Below are positions 1 to 8,364 of a stretch of DNA of 64,000 nt, in pieces. Location: contig CAWCMS010000005.1 in assembly GCA_963796675.1 (NCBI GenBank), forward strand, positions 692,334 to 756,333, written 5' to 3'. The position numbers and the translations under genes were made by a program. Origin of the DNA: CAWCDJ01 sp963796675. GTDB lineage: Bacteria > Acidobacteriota > Terriglobia > Bryobacterales > Bryobacteraceae. Below the pieces are notes generated by a model, which worked only from the letters and a program-made list of their open reading frames with translations, made no database searches and had not been told where the DNA came from. How positions within the stretch are numbered: the stretch's first letter is position 1; every line of letters starts with the position of its first letter.

Positions 1-2178
1 CTCTCACCGATCGGCGGGTCCACCACCCAAGCGCTGGCCGTCAACGGAACCAGCTTTAGCTTCAACACCGCGATCGGCGCTTTGATCTCGCCCAATGCGT
101 ACTCGCTGGCCTGTACGGTCACCGATGACCAGAGCCGCTCCACGAATTTCAATATCGCGCTCACCGTCCAGATCCCGCTCAGTTCCGCCTGCGGTGACCC
201 CGCCACGCCCATCGACGTCATCCAAGGATCGGGTTCCACCAGCCCGCTCGCCGGCCAGACCGTCGATATCGAAGGCATCGTGGTCGGAAGCTTCCAGGGC
301 TCCGCGCACCTGAACGGCTTCTACTTGGAGGAGCCCGCCGCCACGCAGGACGGGAACCCGCAAACCTCCGAGGGCATCTTCGTCTTCGCCAACACCCCCA
401 CCGTGAACGTGGGAGACCGCGTGCGCATTCGCGGAACAGTGTCCGAATACTCTTCCGCCACCGGCTCGCTGGTTTCGAACCTCACCGAGTTCGGCTCCAC
501 CTCGAACGCCACCGTGTGCAGCACTGGGAATACGCTGCCTCCGGCCGCAACCATCACGCTGCCGGTCTCGAACGTCTCCGATTTCGAGCGTTACGAAGGT
601 ATGTTGGTACAGTTCACCCAGCAACTGGTGGTGACGGGTAACTATAACCTCGGCGCGTATGGCCAGATCGATCTCGCTCCGGCCGTCCTCTACCAGCCGA
701 CGCAGAGCACCGGCAACACGACCACCTGGGGCGCCGCGCAGGATCTGAACAATCGCAGCCTCATCTCTCTCGACGACGGCAGCAGTTCTTCGAACGCCAC
801 CTTGAACGGCGGTGGGCTGGCTCCCTACCCGCCGCCCGGCCTCAGCGCCTCCAACACCCTGCGGGTGGGCGCACTCGTCAACCCGAACGGCGGCACTCCC
901 ATGCCGCTGGTCGGCATCCTCGACGACCGCTATGGTTCCTACCGGATCCAGCCCACCGGGGCGGTGACCTTCAGCAACTCGTCCGATCCGCGTCCTGATA
1001 CCGCCGCGACCGCAAGCGCCTTGGGCGGCCGTTTCCACGTGGCCAGCGCGAACGTGTTGAACTTCTTCACCACGCTCGGCAGCCGCGGAGCCGCCACCGC
1101 CCAGGAGCTGACCAATCAGCGGGCGAAAGTCATCGCGGAGTTGAGCAAGCTGAACGCCGACATTTACGGGCTGAGCGAAGTACAGAATTTCGCCAACGGC
1201 AACACCAGCGGCGGGACCTATACCAATGCCGCCCTGAGCGACCTCACGACCAATCTCGCCGCCGCCACCGGCCGCAACTACCAGTACATCGACACCATCA
1301 ACGCCGCCAACGTGGTGGGCGGAGACATCACGCAGAACGGCACCGACGCGATTCGCAGCGCGTTCATCTATAACGCCTCGAAGGTCGCGCCGGTCGGCCA
1401 GGCGGCGCTCTACAACCAGAACGATACGAATCGCCCGACCCTGGCCCAGACCTTCCAGCCTGCCTCCGGCGCCAAGGCGGCCAGCCAGACGTTCACCGTC
1501 GTCGTCAACCATTTCCGCTCGAAAAGCAGCGCCTGCGGCGGAGCGAGTGACGACCCCTACCAGGGCAACTGCAACGGCCTCCGCCTGCTGATGGCAAACA
1601 ATGTGATCAACTGGCTGACCGGCAACCCGACCGCCGATCCGGCCGGAGCCGGCCGCCGCTACCTGGTCATCGGCGACTTCAATACCTACTACGGCGAGGA
1701 CCCGATTCAGGCCTTCCTCTCGGGCGGCTATACCAACCTGATTCACCTGCTGATCGGGGCCAACGCGTACTCGTACAACTTCAGCTCGTGGAATGGCTAC
1801 ATCGATCACGCCATGGTCAACTCCGCATTCCTGCCGCTCATCAGGAACGTCGCCGAGTTGCACGTCAACGCCCCTGAACCCGCCGCCCTCGAAGCACTCA
1901 ACAGCAGCTCGAAGAGCGCCGCCGCGCAAACCGCCTACTTCGCTCCCGACGAGTTCGCGGCATCCGATCACGACCCCATCCTGATCGCGCTCAACCCGCT
2001 TGCCGGCGACCTGAACGACGACGGCGTGGTCGATCTCTCTGACCGCAACCTCCTCGTTGCCGCGTACGGCAAACTGGCGTCGCAGGTCGACCGCCGCATG
2101 GACTACGATGGCGACGGCACCATTACTCCGAACGATTACCGCATCTGGTTGAATTACTACCGCGCATTCATTCAATAG
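1..2178 (+). CDS. ExeM/NucH-type extracellular nuclease with C-terminal dockerin (5' partial)
   Basis: The reading frame is open to the left window edge, so the N-terminus is missing. An OB-fold-like region typical of ExeM/NucH nucleases is encoded at about 180-560. The endonuclease/exonuclease/phosphatase domain follows at about 1020-1990, with motifs LSEVQN, IGDFNTYY and ASDHDPI supplying the metal-binding and catalytic residues. From about 2005 to the stop there is a type I dockerin: two calcium loops, LNDDGVVDLSDRN and YDGDGTITPNDYR. The protein probably degrades DNA outside the cell. The dockerin implies docking to a cohesin, and the next gene, 16 bases downstream, encodes a cohesin-like protein. 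Family assignment is firm; substrate and location are inferred. Confidence 0.88.
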   Translation, partial: LSPIGGSTTQALAVNGTSFSFNTAIGALISPNAYSLACTVTDDQSRSTNFNIALTVQIPLSSACGDPATPIDVIQGSGSTSPLAGQTVDIEGIVVGSFQGSAHLNGFYLEEPAATQDGNPQTSEGIFVFANTPTVNVGDRVRIRGTVSEYSSATGSLVSNLTEFGSTSNATVCSTGNTLPPAATITLPVSNVSDFERYEGMLVQFTQQLVVTGNYNLGAYGQIDLAPAVLYQPTQSTGNTTTWGAAQDLNNRSLISLDDGSSSSNATLNGGGLAPYPPPGLSASNTLRVGALVNPNGGTPMPLVGILDDRYGSYRIQPTGAVTFSNSSDPRPDTAATASALGGRFHVASANVLNFFTTLGSRGAATAQELTNQRAKVIAELSKLNADIYGLSEVQNFANGNTSGGTYTNAALSDLTTNLAAATGRNYQYIDTINAANVVGGDITQNGTDAIRSAFIYNASKVAPVGQAALYNQNDTNRPTLAQTFQPASGAKAASQTFTVVVNHFRSKSSACGGASDDPYQGNCNGLRLLMANNVINWLTGNPTADPAGAGRRYLVIGDFNTYYGEDPIQAFLSGGYTNLIHLLIGANAYSYNFSSWNGYIDHAMVNSAFLPLIRNVAELHVNAPEPAALEALNSSSKSAAAQTAYFAPDEFAASDHDPILIALNPLAGDLNDDGVVDLSDRNLLVAAYGKLASQVDRRMDYDGDGTITPNDYRIWLNYYRAFIQ

Positions 2179-2194
2179 TGGAGATCAGACAACG

Positions 2195-2755
2195 ATGAAA
2201 CGCTTCCTTCTTGGTGCGGCGATGCTGGCCGCTCTCGGATTGCCGGCTTCCGCCGCTACCATCACCGTCACCGGTCCTGCCGCCGCGAACGGCACCTTCG
2301 ATGTCACGGTCCAGGCGACCGACCTGTTTGCCGGACGTGACATTTCCACGGACGGCATCATTTCCTATGGCTTTAATGTGGGCATCAGCGACCCGCTCCT
2401 GCTCGCCTTCGATGGCGCCGATTCCGGACCCTTGTTCGACTCCCCCAGCCCCGTACCCGGCACCGACGTCTTCGCCGCCGCCGGCGGCTTCGGCATCTTC
2501 CCGCCGGTGACCGAGCCTCTGGAGTTGGCCATCCTGCACTTTACGCGCACCGGCTCCGGACCCGTGGACATTACGATTACTTCGGACCTGCTCAACCCGT
2601 TCCAGGGTCTCCAGTTTGTGAATGAGCCGTTCGCCGAATCGATCGACGGCAAGCTGAGTGTTGGCGACGCTGCCGAGACACCCGAGCCCGCCACCCTCGG
2701 CATCACCGCGGTGGGTCTCCTGGGACTCGGCATTCTGCGACGACGCGCTTCCTGA
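2195..2755 (+). CDS. Cohesin-like domain protein with PEP-CTERM anchor
   Basis: This 186-residue protein starts with a signal peptide (about 1-20, ending in PASA before the mature ATITVTG). Residues about 22-150 form a beta-rich domain whose pattern (ISYGFNVGISDP, then LAILHFTRTGSG) resembles cohesins. The C-terminus is a standard PEP-CTERM sorting signal: PEPATLG at about 163, a hydrophobic helix, then RRR. It would be exported and held at the envelope by an exosortase-type system. It lies 16 bases after the dockerin-bearing nuclease in the same direction, so the two are probably cotranscribed. PEP-CTERM is certain by eye; the cohesin fold is a likely but not proven reading. Confidence 0.8.
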   Translation: MKRFLLGAAMLAALGLPASAATITVTGPAAANGTFDVTVQATDLFAGRDISTDGIISYGFNVGISDPLLLAFDGADSGPLFDSPSPVPGTDVFAAAGGFGIFPPVTEPLELAILHFTRTGSGPVDITITSDLLNPFQGLQFVNEPFAESIDGKLSVGDAAETPEPATLGITAVGLLGLGILRRRAS

Positions 2756-2822
2756 CGGTCGCGCCTCTGTATCGGGTGGCTGCAGTTCAGGGCCGCAACC
2801 GTAAGGGAGCGGGCAGCAGACC

Positions 2823-3863
2823 TCACACCCGGTATGCCGGCGGCAGCGGATTTCGATTCTGAAACTGCCGCTGGTGCCAGTAAGGATACGGAACGTCTGG
2901 CTCGCTCGCCTGATCCAGCCGCGAGACCTGCTCCGGCGTGAGCACAAAGCTCGCCGCCGCCAGGTTGTCGCGCAGTTGCTGCTCGTTGCGCGCACCGATA
3001 ATCACCGTGGAGATCGTCGGCTTCCGAAGCAGCCAATTGATCGCCAGTTGCGGCACGCTCTTCCCCGTCTCGGCGGCGAGTGCATCGAGTGCATCGACCA
3101 CCTGATAGAGACGCTCGTCGGACACAGCGGGTCCCTGTTCGGCTGTCTGATGCAGCCGGCTCACCTGGGGTAGAGGCTGGCCGCGGCGGATCTTCCCCGT
3201 GAGCCGGCCCCAACCCAGCGGACTCCACACCAGCGCGCCCAGGCCCTCCGATGCCGCTTGCGGCATCAACTCCCACTCGTAATCGCGGCCCACGAGCGAG
3301 TAGTAGACCTGGTGCCCGGCGTAGCTCGCCCATCCATACTGCCGGCTGATCGCGAGAGATTTCTGGATGTGCCATCCCGAGAAATTCGAGGCCGCGATGT
3401 ACCTCACCTTGCCCTGCCGGACCGCGTTATCGAGTGTCGAAATCGTCTCTTCGACCGGCGTCAACGCGTCGAAGCCGTGCATGTGATAGACGTCGATATA
3501 GTCGGTCTTCAACCGCTTCAGGCTTCCCTCGATCTGCCGCGTCAGGTGCGCCCGCGAGGAGCCGACGTTGTTCGGACCTTCGCCGAACGCAAACGTCGCC
3601 TTGGTCGAAATGAGCACGGACCCTCGATCCACATGCGCAATCGCCTGGCCGAGAATCTCTTCGGACAATCCCTGCGAGTAAACATCGGCCGTATCGAAGA
3701 AATTGACCCCGGCCTCCAGGCAGATGTCGATGAGGCGCGTCGCCTCCGCCACGTCGGTGTGGCCCCACGCCCGGAAAAACTCGTTGCCGCCGCCGAACGT
3801 GCCCGTGCCGAGACACAGTGCCGGAACCTGTAGCCCACTCTTTCCCAGCTGTCGAAATTCCAT
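2823..3863 (-). CDS. Aldo/keto reductase
   Basis: A 346-residue NADPH-dependent oxidoreductase of the AKR superfamily. The tetrad residues are visible: FFDTADVYSQG (Asp and Tyr), LISTKATF (Lys) and VYHMHGFD (His). The cofactor-binding C-terminal part contains STVIIGARNEQQL. I place the start at the ATG before EFRQLGKSGLQ because family members begin there; an upstream in-frame ATG at 3899 would add an unconserved 12 residues. It is divergent from the mini-protein gene at 3935. The substrate cannot be told from sequence; the close spacing of catalytic motifs and length are typical of general sugar or aldehyde reductases. Confidence 0.87.
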   Translation of the reverse strand: MEFRQLGKSGLQVPALCLGTGTFGGGNEFFRAWGHTDVAEATRLIDICLEAGVNFFDTADVYSQGLSEEILGQAIAHVDRGSVLISTKATFAFGEGPNNVGSSRAHLTRQIEGSLKRLKTDYIDVYHMHGFDALTPVEETISTLDNAVRQGKVRYIAASNFSGWHIQKSLAISRQYGWASYAGHQVYYSLVGRDYEWELMPQAASEGLGALVWSPLGWGRLTGKIRRGQPLPQVSRLHQTAEQGPAVSDERLYQVVDALDALAAETGKSVPQLAINWLLRKPTISTVIIGARNEQQLRDNLAAASFVLTPEQVSRLDQASEPDVPYPYWHQRQFQNRNPLPPAYRV

Positions 3864-3934
3864 AGGGATTGGACACAGGCGGCTGAGGTTTGGTCGCATC
3901 GCATCTGGCCCGGATCTTGCACTCTCCAGAGGTT

Positions 3935-4186
3935 ATGGCCAGAGAGAAGAAAATTATTCAATCCGGATTGAAAAGCACGGACCTCGCCGAAGGGGAGCTC
4001 GATACAGTCGAGCAATCCCTTGCCATTCACGAAGGTAAGGCCGGCGCGGCTCCGAGCAAGAAAGCCCCTGAACCCGATCGCCCTAGCATGGATCTGGCGG
4101 AGGGCGAGTCCGACACCGTCGAAGAGTCGATCCGCATTCACGAAAAGAAGGGCGATTTGAAGGTTCGCGTGGCGGGAAAGAAGTGA
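3935..4186 (+). CDS. Small protein with duplicated DLAEGE-DTVE motif
   Basis: An 83-residue, highly charged soluble protein that I do not recognise. It consists of two copies of one motif: STDLAEGELDTVEQSLAIHE near residues 14-33 and SMDLAEGESDTVEESIRIHE near 51-70, joined by a Lys/Pro-rich linker and followed by a basic tail. The ATG at 3935 is preceded by AGAGG at a good distance; a longer frame starting at 3890 has no such site. There is no signal peptide, no Cys and no membrane segment. It is divergent from the aldo/keto reductase and 96 bases upstream of the DUF4157 gene. Function is unknown. Confidence 0.7.
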   Translation: MAREKKIIQSGLKSTDLAEGELDTVEQSLAIHEGKAGAAPSKKAPEPDRPSMDLAEGESDTVEESIRIHEKKGDLKVRVAGKK

Positions 4187-4258
4187 GCGAGTGCCGGCCG
4201 GCGCACCTCCCTCAGCGGGGCGTCATTGACTAGGTCTTCGGGATGCGACATCCTGAGT

Positions 4259-4285
4259 CATCCCTTCGGGTAGCCCCGAGGGATG
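4259..4285 (+). promoter_or_regulatory. Hairpin overlapping the DUF4157 gene start
   Basis: The arm CATCCCTTCGGG (4259-4270) pairs with CCCGAGGGATG (4275-4285) around a TAGC loop, with one bulged base. The 3' arm contains the ATG start codon and the GAGGG just before it. In RNA this would bury both start codon and ribosome site, so it may hold translation low. It could equally act as the end of the upstream mini-protein transcript. Confidence 0.5.
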
Positions 4286-7200
4286 CTGAACCGGGGTGAG
4301 CCCGAAACCGCTGTGTTTGCACCGAAAGGCTCCAAATCGCCGAAGGCCCAACCGGCGCCGGCCAGCGCTGGCGCGCGCTCCAGCACGCTGAAACCGCCTT
4401 CACGGGAATCGCGCACCCGCGTCGCGGATAACGAGCCTGGACCGAAATGGGATTTCGGCAAAGTTCCAATTTTCCCACCGGAGGGCGAGGGTGGGTCCGA
4501 AGCACCTCCACCACCATACCCCGGCTTGCCATGCGGGCGGGAGTTCGCGTTCGGCGACCGTCCAGGCGATCCGAGCGAGCGTGAGGCAGACCGCGTTGCC
4601 GCCCAGGTGATGCGAACGCCGGAGCCGATTCAACCGGCCTTCTCAGGCGCACCGGATGCGGCGGAGCAGACTCCGGCGCCACCCATCGTCCGCCAGGTCT
4701 TGCGTTCCCCGAGCCAACCGCTCGACGAGGGAACGCGTGCCTTCATGGAACCTCGATTTGGAATCGATCTCTCCAGAGTTCAGGTCCACCGGGGCGCGGC
4801 GGCGGAAGAATCGGCACGGGCCGTGAGTGCCAAGGCCTATACCGTCGGCGAGCATATCGTTTTCGCCCGGTCCCGATTCCAGCCCGAGACGCATACCGGA
4901 CGTCAGTTGATCGCTCACGAACTGGCCCACGTAGTGCAGCCGGGTCCAACGCCGCGCCTGCACAGGAAGGGAGAAAAGCCGGACAAGCCCGAAGGTCACG
5001 GAACTGGTTGCGAGTTGGCGCCTCCTCTATCAGATCCGGCATTAGCCAAATTGAAGCCCGCCGGCCGCGATAGAGCCATCGGGTATTCAATCGGCCTCGC
5101 GCGCGGAACCTTTTGCGAGATGCCTCCCAAATCGATCGCGCTCCTGCAATACAAACGCGAGGTACACATCCGGACGGCGTGGGGGCTCGAAGCGACCCTG
5201 CACATGAAAGCGTTTGGGGCCTATTTCCCAGCCAAGGCGATTCCGGGCGTGCCGCCGTTCGACCCCGCCAAGTCGAGCGTGGAGCAGCTTCGCCAGCTCG
5301 GCTGGGCTTCCGTCACGTGGGACGTCGAAGTCAATTATGCGGGGATCGACCAGAAAGCGATGGATATTCAAGTGCCCGATATCGTTTCGGGCTGGCACTC
5401 GCTTCTCCAGCGGCCTCGAAATGTCCTCACCGAAAAGAAGGCCCAGTCGCTCGCCGAACTGGCCGGGCAAGAGCGCGATCTCGTCCATTTCTTCCTGTCA
5501 CCCGAGGCCCAACAGAATTCGCTCGAAGAGTTCGCGACCCTGGGCGCCTGCGCCGAGATCCCCAAGCTGTGCAAGGCGGTAGAGGTCTGGAAGGCGAAAC
5601 ATCCGCAGCACCCGACGCCGAAATCGGAGCCCGCCCGGCCGAAGGAGCAGAAGCGGCCGGTGGTGGAGGAACCCCTCGACGACGTTACCTTCAACCAGTT
5701 ATCCGAAGAGCAGAAGTACGACCTGGCGCGCAAACAGATCTGGCAACGCACCAAAGAAAAGCTCGCCTACATGTGGCATCACCCGGGCGAAACGCTCAAG
5801 GGCCTGGGAGCGAGCCTGCTGCTGTTGAACGCCCCCGAGACGTTCCGCGCGATGGGCGAGAACCTGACGGAGTTCCTCGACGAGGATGCGGACCCGCTCG
5901 CCAGGGCCGCGGCCGGCACCGGGTTCCTCTCGAAACTGTTGGGCTGGCTGGCGGGAGTGGCGATCGTTCTGGGAACCGTACTCTACATTGCCTCCTGGCT
6001 AACCGGCATCGGCGAAGCCGCTACCATCATCGGCCTCGCCATTGCGGCGGCTACCGTACTGTTCGCCGGCTCAATCGGACTCGGCGCCGGAGAATCCGTG
6101 CTGCGGGCGAAAGCCGCATCCAAATCCAAGACGGTGGCGGAATTCAATCACCATGTGGAGGAAGGCTCTTCGAGCCTCGCGAACGGCATCGCCGGAATCG
6201 CCATGCTTGCGGCGGCTGCCGTCGTCCACGCCGTGGTGAAGGGCCTGGTCCCAAAGGACGTGCAGCAAAAGATCGGAACTCTTCTCGACGATTTCCGTAA
6301 GCGACTCAAGAAGTCGGCGCCAAAGGCGGCGCCGAAACAGCCTCCATCGACTCCCGGACCGGACGTTCCATCGGATCAAAAGCCGGCGCCCCAGCAAACG
6401 CAGAAGCCGGCGCCGCCGGATGTCCCGGGCAAGGCGCCGGCGGGTACGGACCAACCGGGCGCCGGCCAGCAGGCCACCGGGAAGACACAGCAGGCTCCAC
6501 CGAAAACGACCGAGAAGCCGCCGAAGCAAAGCGGCAAAGTCCTGGACGTCCATCGGCGCGAGCGGGCCCTGAGGCAAAAACAAGGACTGGAGAAAGAGCT
6601 GAAGGACCGTCCTGCTGACGTGACCCAAAGGGCGCGAGATATCAAACAACTCAGGCAGGACCTGGACAAGTTACTCGCCGAGAAACCGAAGCTGCCGCAG
6701 GAACTGAAAAACAGCAAAGCGTTTCGAGACCTGCCGCGTCTTGGCGACGAAATGAAGATCGATGAAAGGATCGAAGGCGTTCGGAACCTCAGGGAGAAGT
6801 TGAGAGCCGAGAATCAGCTCAGTCCCGAAGCGGACGCCTACCTGCAGTGGGAGGAGAAGCGACTGGCGTTGGAGAAGGAGATCCGGGGCTCCAAGGACGC
6901 GAACGCCACGGACGAGGCACGCGTGAAGCAGATCGAGCAAACGGAGATGCCATTATCCGAAGCGGAACTTCGGGCTGCCAGCAGGGACATCGCAGACCTG
7001 GTCCGTAACTCCGGGAACGGACCAAACTACACGGCCAAGGGCAAGGTCGCCTACGACGAAGTCATGGGCAAAGATCGGTGGGAGGCCCGAAAGGCCGCCC
7101 AAAAAGCCGGAAAGGGCCAGTCATCAGGCCTCCAAACCGATCACCTTTTTGCCGTCGATCAGATTGCGAACTTACCCCAATTGCAGGAGTTTCTCTCGAT

Positions 7201-7504
7201 CTTCACCAAGGCATCCGAGGCCGTGAAAGCAAGGATGGTGAAGGCCCTCGGCGATCTGGGCGACCTTGCGAACAATCTGGTTCGCATGGACGAGAAGGCG
7301 AACAATCTGAAGTCCAACAAGCTGTGGCAAGACATCCCGTACGGCGACATGAAGGACTATTACACGGCCCCGGAGATCGACGCGATGCGGGCCAAAGAAG
7401 CGGAAGCATTGAAGAGCATCCTCGACCAGGTGGCGAAGGACACCGACGAATTCCGGGCCGCCGTCGAGCAAGCCAAAGCGGCCGCGAAGGCTGCCGGGAA
7501 ATGA
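4283..7504 (+). CDS. DUF4157 (eCIS core domain) protein with HNH-like C-terminus
   Basis: A 1073-residue modular protein. A disordered Pro-rich leader (1-80) is followed by the DUF4157/eCIS core region (about 96-222), with DPSEREADRVA and the zinc-protease-like motif HELAHVVQ (HExxH at 212-216). A strongly hydrophobic stretch lies at about 550-660, then a Pro/Gln-rich linker and charged helices (about 750-930). The last 124 residues carry an HNH-like pattern: LQTDHLF (Asp953-His954), ANNLVRMD (Asn997-998) and ANNLKSNKLW (Asn1007-1012). The family is linked to effectors loaded into extracellular contractile injection systems; here the payload is inferred to be a nuclease. No injection-system gene or obvious immunity gene lies in the window. 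The gene stops 7 bases before the tmRNA 3' end. Confidence 0.82.
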   Translation: MLNRGEPETAVFAPKGSKSPKAQPAPASAGARSSTLKPPSRESRTRVADNEPGPKWDFGKVPIFPPEGEGGSEAPPPPYPGLPCGREFAFGDRPGDPSEREADRVAAQVMRTPEPIQPAFSGAPDAAEQTPAPPIVRQVLRSPSQPLDEGTRAFMEPRFGIDLSRVQVHRGAAAEESARAVSAKAYTVGEHIVFARSRFQPETHTGRQLIAHELAHVVQPGPTPRLHRKGEKPDKPEGHGTGCELAPPLSDPALAKLKPAGRDRAIGYSIGLARGTFCEMPPKSIALLQYKREVHIRTAWGLEATLHMKAFGAYFPAKAIPGVPPFDPAKSSVEQLRQLGWASVTWDVEVNYAGIDQKAMDIQVPDIVSGWHSLLQRPRNVLTEKKAQSLAELAGQERDLVHFFLSPEAQQNSLEEFATLGACAEIPKLCKAVEVWKAKHPQHPTPKSEPARPKEQKRPVVEEPLDDVTFNQLSEEQKYDLARKQIWQRTKEKLAYMWHHPGETLKGLGASLLLLNAPETFRAMGENLTEFLDEDADPLARAAAGTGFLSKLLGWLAGVAIVLGTVLYIASWLTGIGEAATIIGLAIAAATVLFAGSIGLGAGESVLRAKAASKSKTVAEFNHHVEEGSSSLANGIAGIAMLAAAAVVHAVVKGLVPKDVQQKIGTLLDDFRKRLKKSAPKAAPKQPPSTPGPDVPSDQKPAPQQTQKPAPPDVPGKAPAGTDQPGAGQQATGKTQQAPPKTTEKPPKQSGKVLDVHRRERALRQKQGLEKELKDRPADVTQRARDIKQLRQDLDKLLAEKPKLPQELKNSKAFRDLPRLGDEMKIDERIEGVRNLREKLRAENQLSPEADAYLQWEEKRLALEKEIRGSKDANATDEARVKQIEQTEMPLSEAELRAASRDIADLVRNSGNGPNYTAKGKVAYDEVMGKDRWEARKAAQKAGKGQSSGLQTDHLFAVDQIANLPQLQEFLSIFTKASEAVKARMVKALGDLGDLANNLVRMDEKANNLKSNKLWQDIPYGDMKDYYTAPEIDAMRAKEAEALKSILDQVAKDTDEFRAAVEQAKAAAKAAGK

Positions 7505-7511
7505 TGAAGGT

Positions 7512-7867
7512 TGGTGGAGGCGGGGGGAGTTGAACCCCCGTCCGAGAAAGCCCGCCATGAAGAGACTACGTGCGTAGCCGGCTCAAAAATTTCGGCCTAC
7601 CGCTTCAGAACCGGCGAGAGCGGCGGAGGCCTAGCCCGATTAGATCTCGACCGCCGGCTCCGGACCGAAGCCTTTGGCCTATCCCGCAAGATGACGCTCA
7701 CTCACCGCCGCGCGGGCTCAGCGGCTGGAGCGGCTACTTAATTAATTAAGCAGCGTATGCAAACTGCGTGTTGTTGGCAGTTATGTTTTTCCGATCGTTT
7801 TACGGGAGCTCGGAACCCGGCACGCCTCCCCACCCCGATTCAATCCCGTCGAATCCGTTGCGCCCCC
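7512..7867 (-). ncRNA. ssrA: Transfer-messenger RNA
   Basis: The 5' end GGGGGCG (from 7867) pairs over seven positions, with one G-U, with CGCCUCC before the encoded ACCA at 7512, giving the tRNA-like acceptor stem. The conserved 5' GCAACGGATTCGACGGG and the T-arm GGGTTCAACTCCCCC are present. The tag frame reads GCC AAC AAC ACG CAG TTT GCA TAC GCT GCT TAA (7778 down to 7746), giving ANNTQFAYAA and a run of further in-frame-like TAA triplets. It rescues stalled ribosomes and tags the product for proteolysis. Length (356 nt) and end structure are typical of one-piece tmRNA. Confidence 0.96.
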
Positions 7868-7887
7868 AGGGTGAGTACGACAATCCC

Positions 7888-7893
7888 ATTATA
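7888..7893 (-). promoter_or_regulatory. Probable ssrA -10 box
   Basis: On the minus strand the sequence is a perfect TATAAT, 20 bases upstream of the mature tmRNA 5' end, leaving room for a short precursor leader. No convincing -35 element was seen. Confidence 0.45.
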
Positions 7894-7904
7894 GCAGCGC
7901 GGCT

Positions 7905-7910
7905 TATAAT
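7905..7910 (+). promoter_or_regulatory. -10 box directly upstream of the gene at 7917
   Basis: A perfect TATAAT followed by six bases and then the ATG at 7917. Transcription would begin at or next to the start codon, so the mRNA is probably leaderless. No ribosome-binding site lies between. No clear -35 element was seen. Confidence 0.45.
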
Positions 7911-7916
7911 CAAATC

Positions 7917-8312
7917 ATGCGTTATCGGGCTGTTTTCCCACGTTTCGGATTCGTACTGGCTCTGCTTGTCGGCGCCGCCATCGCCTTCGCCGGCGACGCG
8001 CCGATGACCAAGCTCAATATCACCGTCAAAACCCAAAGCGGGCGCCCGCTCGACCGGGCCTCCGTCGTTGTCCGGTTCGTCGAAGGCCACTCCATCGTCA
8101 AACTCGGCAAGGCCGTCCGCACGACCTACGAGGTCCGCACCAACCAGGAGGGGGTTGCGAAGATCCCGGAGATCCCCCAGGGAAAGATCCGCATTCAGGT
8201 GATCGCCAAGGGGTACCAGACCTTCGGCCAGATCTTCGACGTCACCGATCCGGAGAAGGACATCCCCATCACCCTGAATCCGCCCCAACAGCAGTACTCC
8301 TCCCACCAGTAG
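7917..8312 (+). CDS. Secreted carboxypeptidase-regulatory-like domain protein
   Basis: A 131-residue protein with a signal peptide (about 1-26, cut after AFA) and one beta-sandwich resembling CarboxypepD_reg domains: LNITVKTQSGRPLDRASVVV, a Thr-Asn-Gln-Glu-Gly turn, then GKIRIQVIAKGYQTFGQIFDV. Such domains often sit at the N-terminus of TonB receptors but here stand alone, so it is probably a periplasmic or surface accessory protein. The gene is divergent from ssrA. The start lies only six bases after a perfect -10 box, suggesting a leaderless message. Specific function unknown. Confidence 0.75.
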   Translation: MRYRAVFPRFGFVLALLVGAAIAFAGDAPMTKLNITVKTQSGRPLDRASVVVRFVEGHSIVKLGKAVRTTYEVRTNQEGVAKIPEIPQGKIRIQVIAKGYQTFGQIFDVTDPEKDIPITLNPPQQQYSSHQ

Positions 8313-8364
8313 GCGTTCCGGGGGGCCGATCCTACCGTATCATCGTATACGGAGGATTTATACG

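Noticed and set aside
4..2175. 723-residue open frame antisense to the dockerin nuclease
   Set aside because: Low-complexity Val/Gly/Arg/Ala composition, typical of an antisense shadow in GC-rich DNA. The plus frame has clear domains.
5113..6300. 395-residue frame inside the DUF4157 gene
   Set aside because: Arg-rich alternative-frame translation of the same DNA, with no domain.
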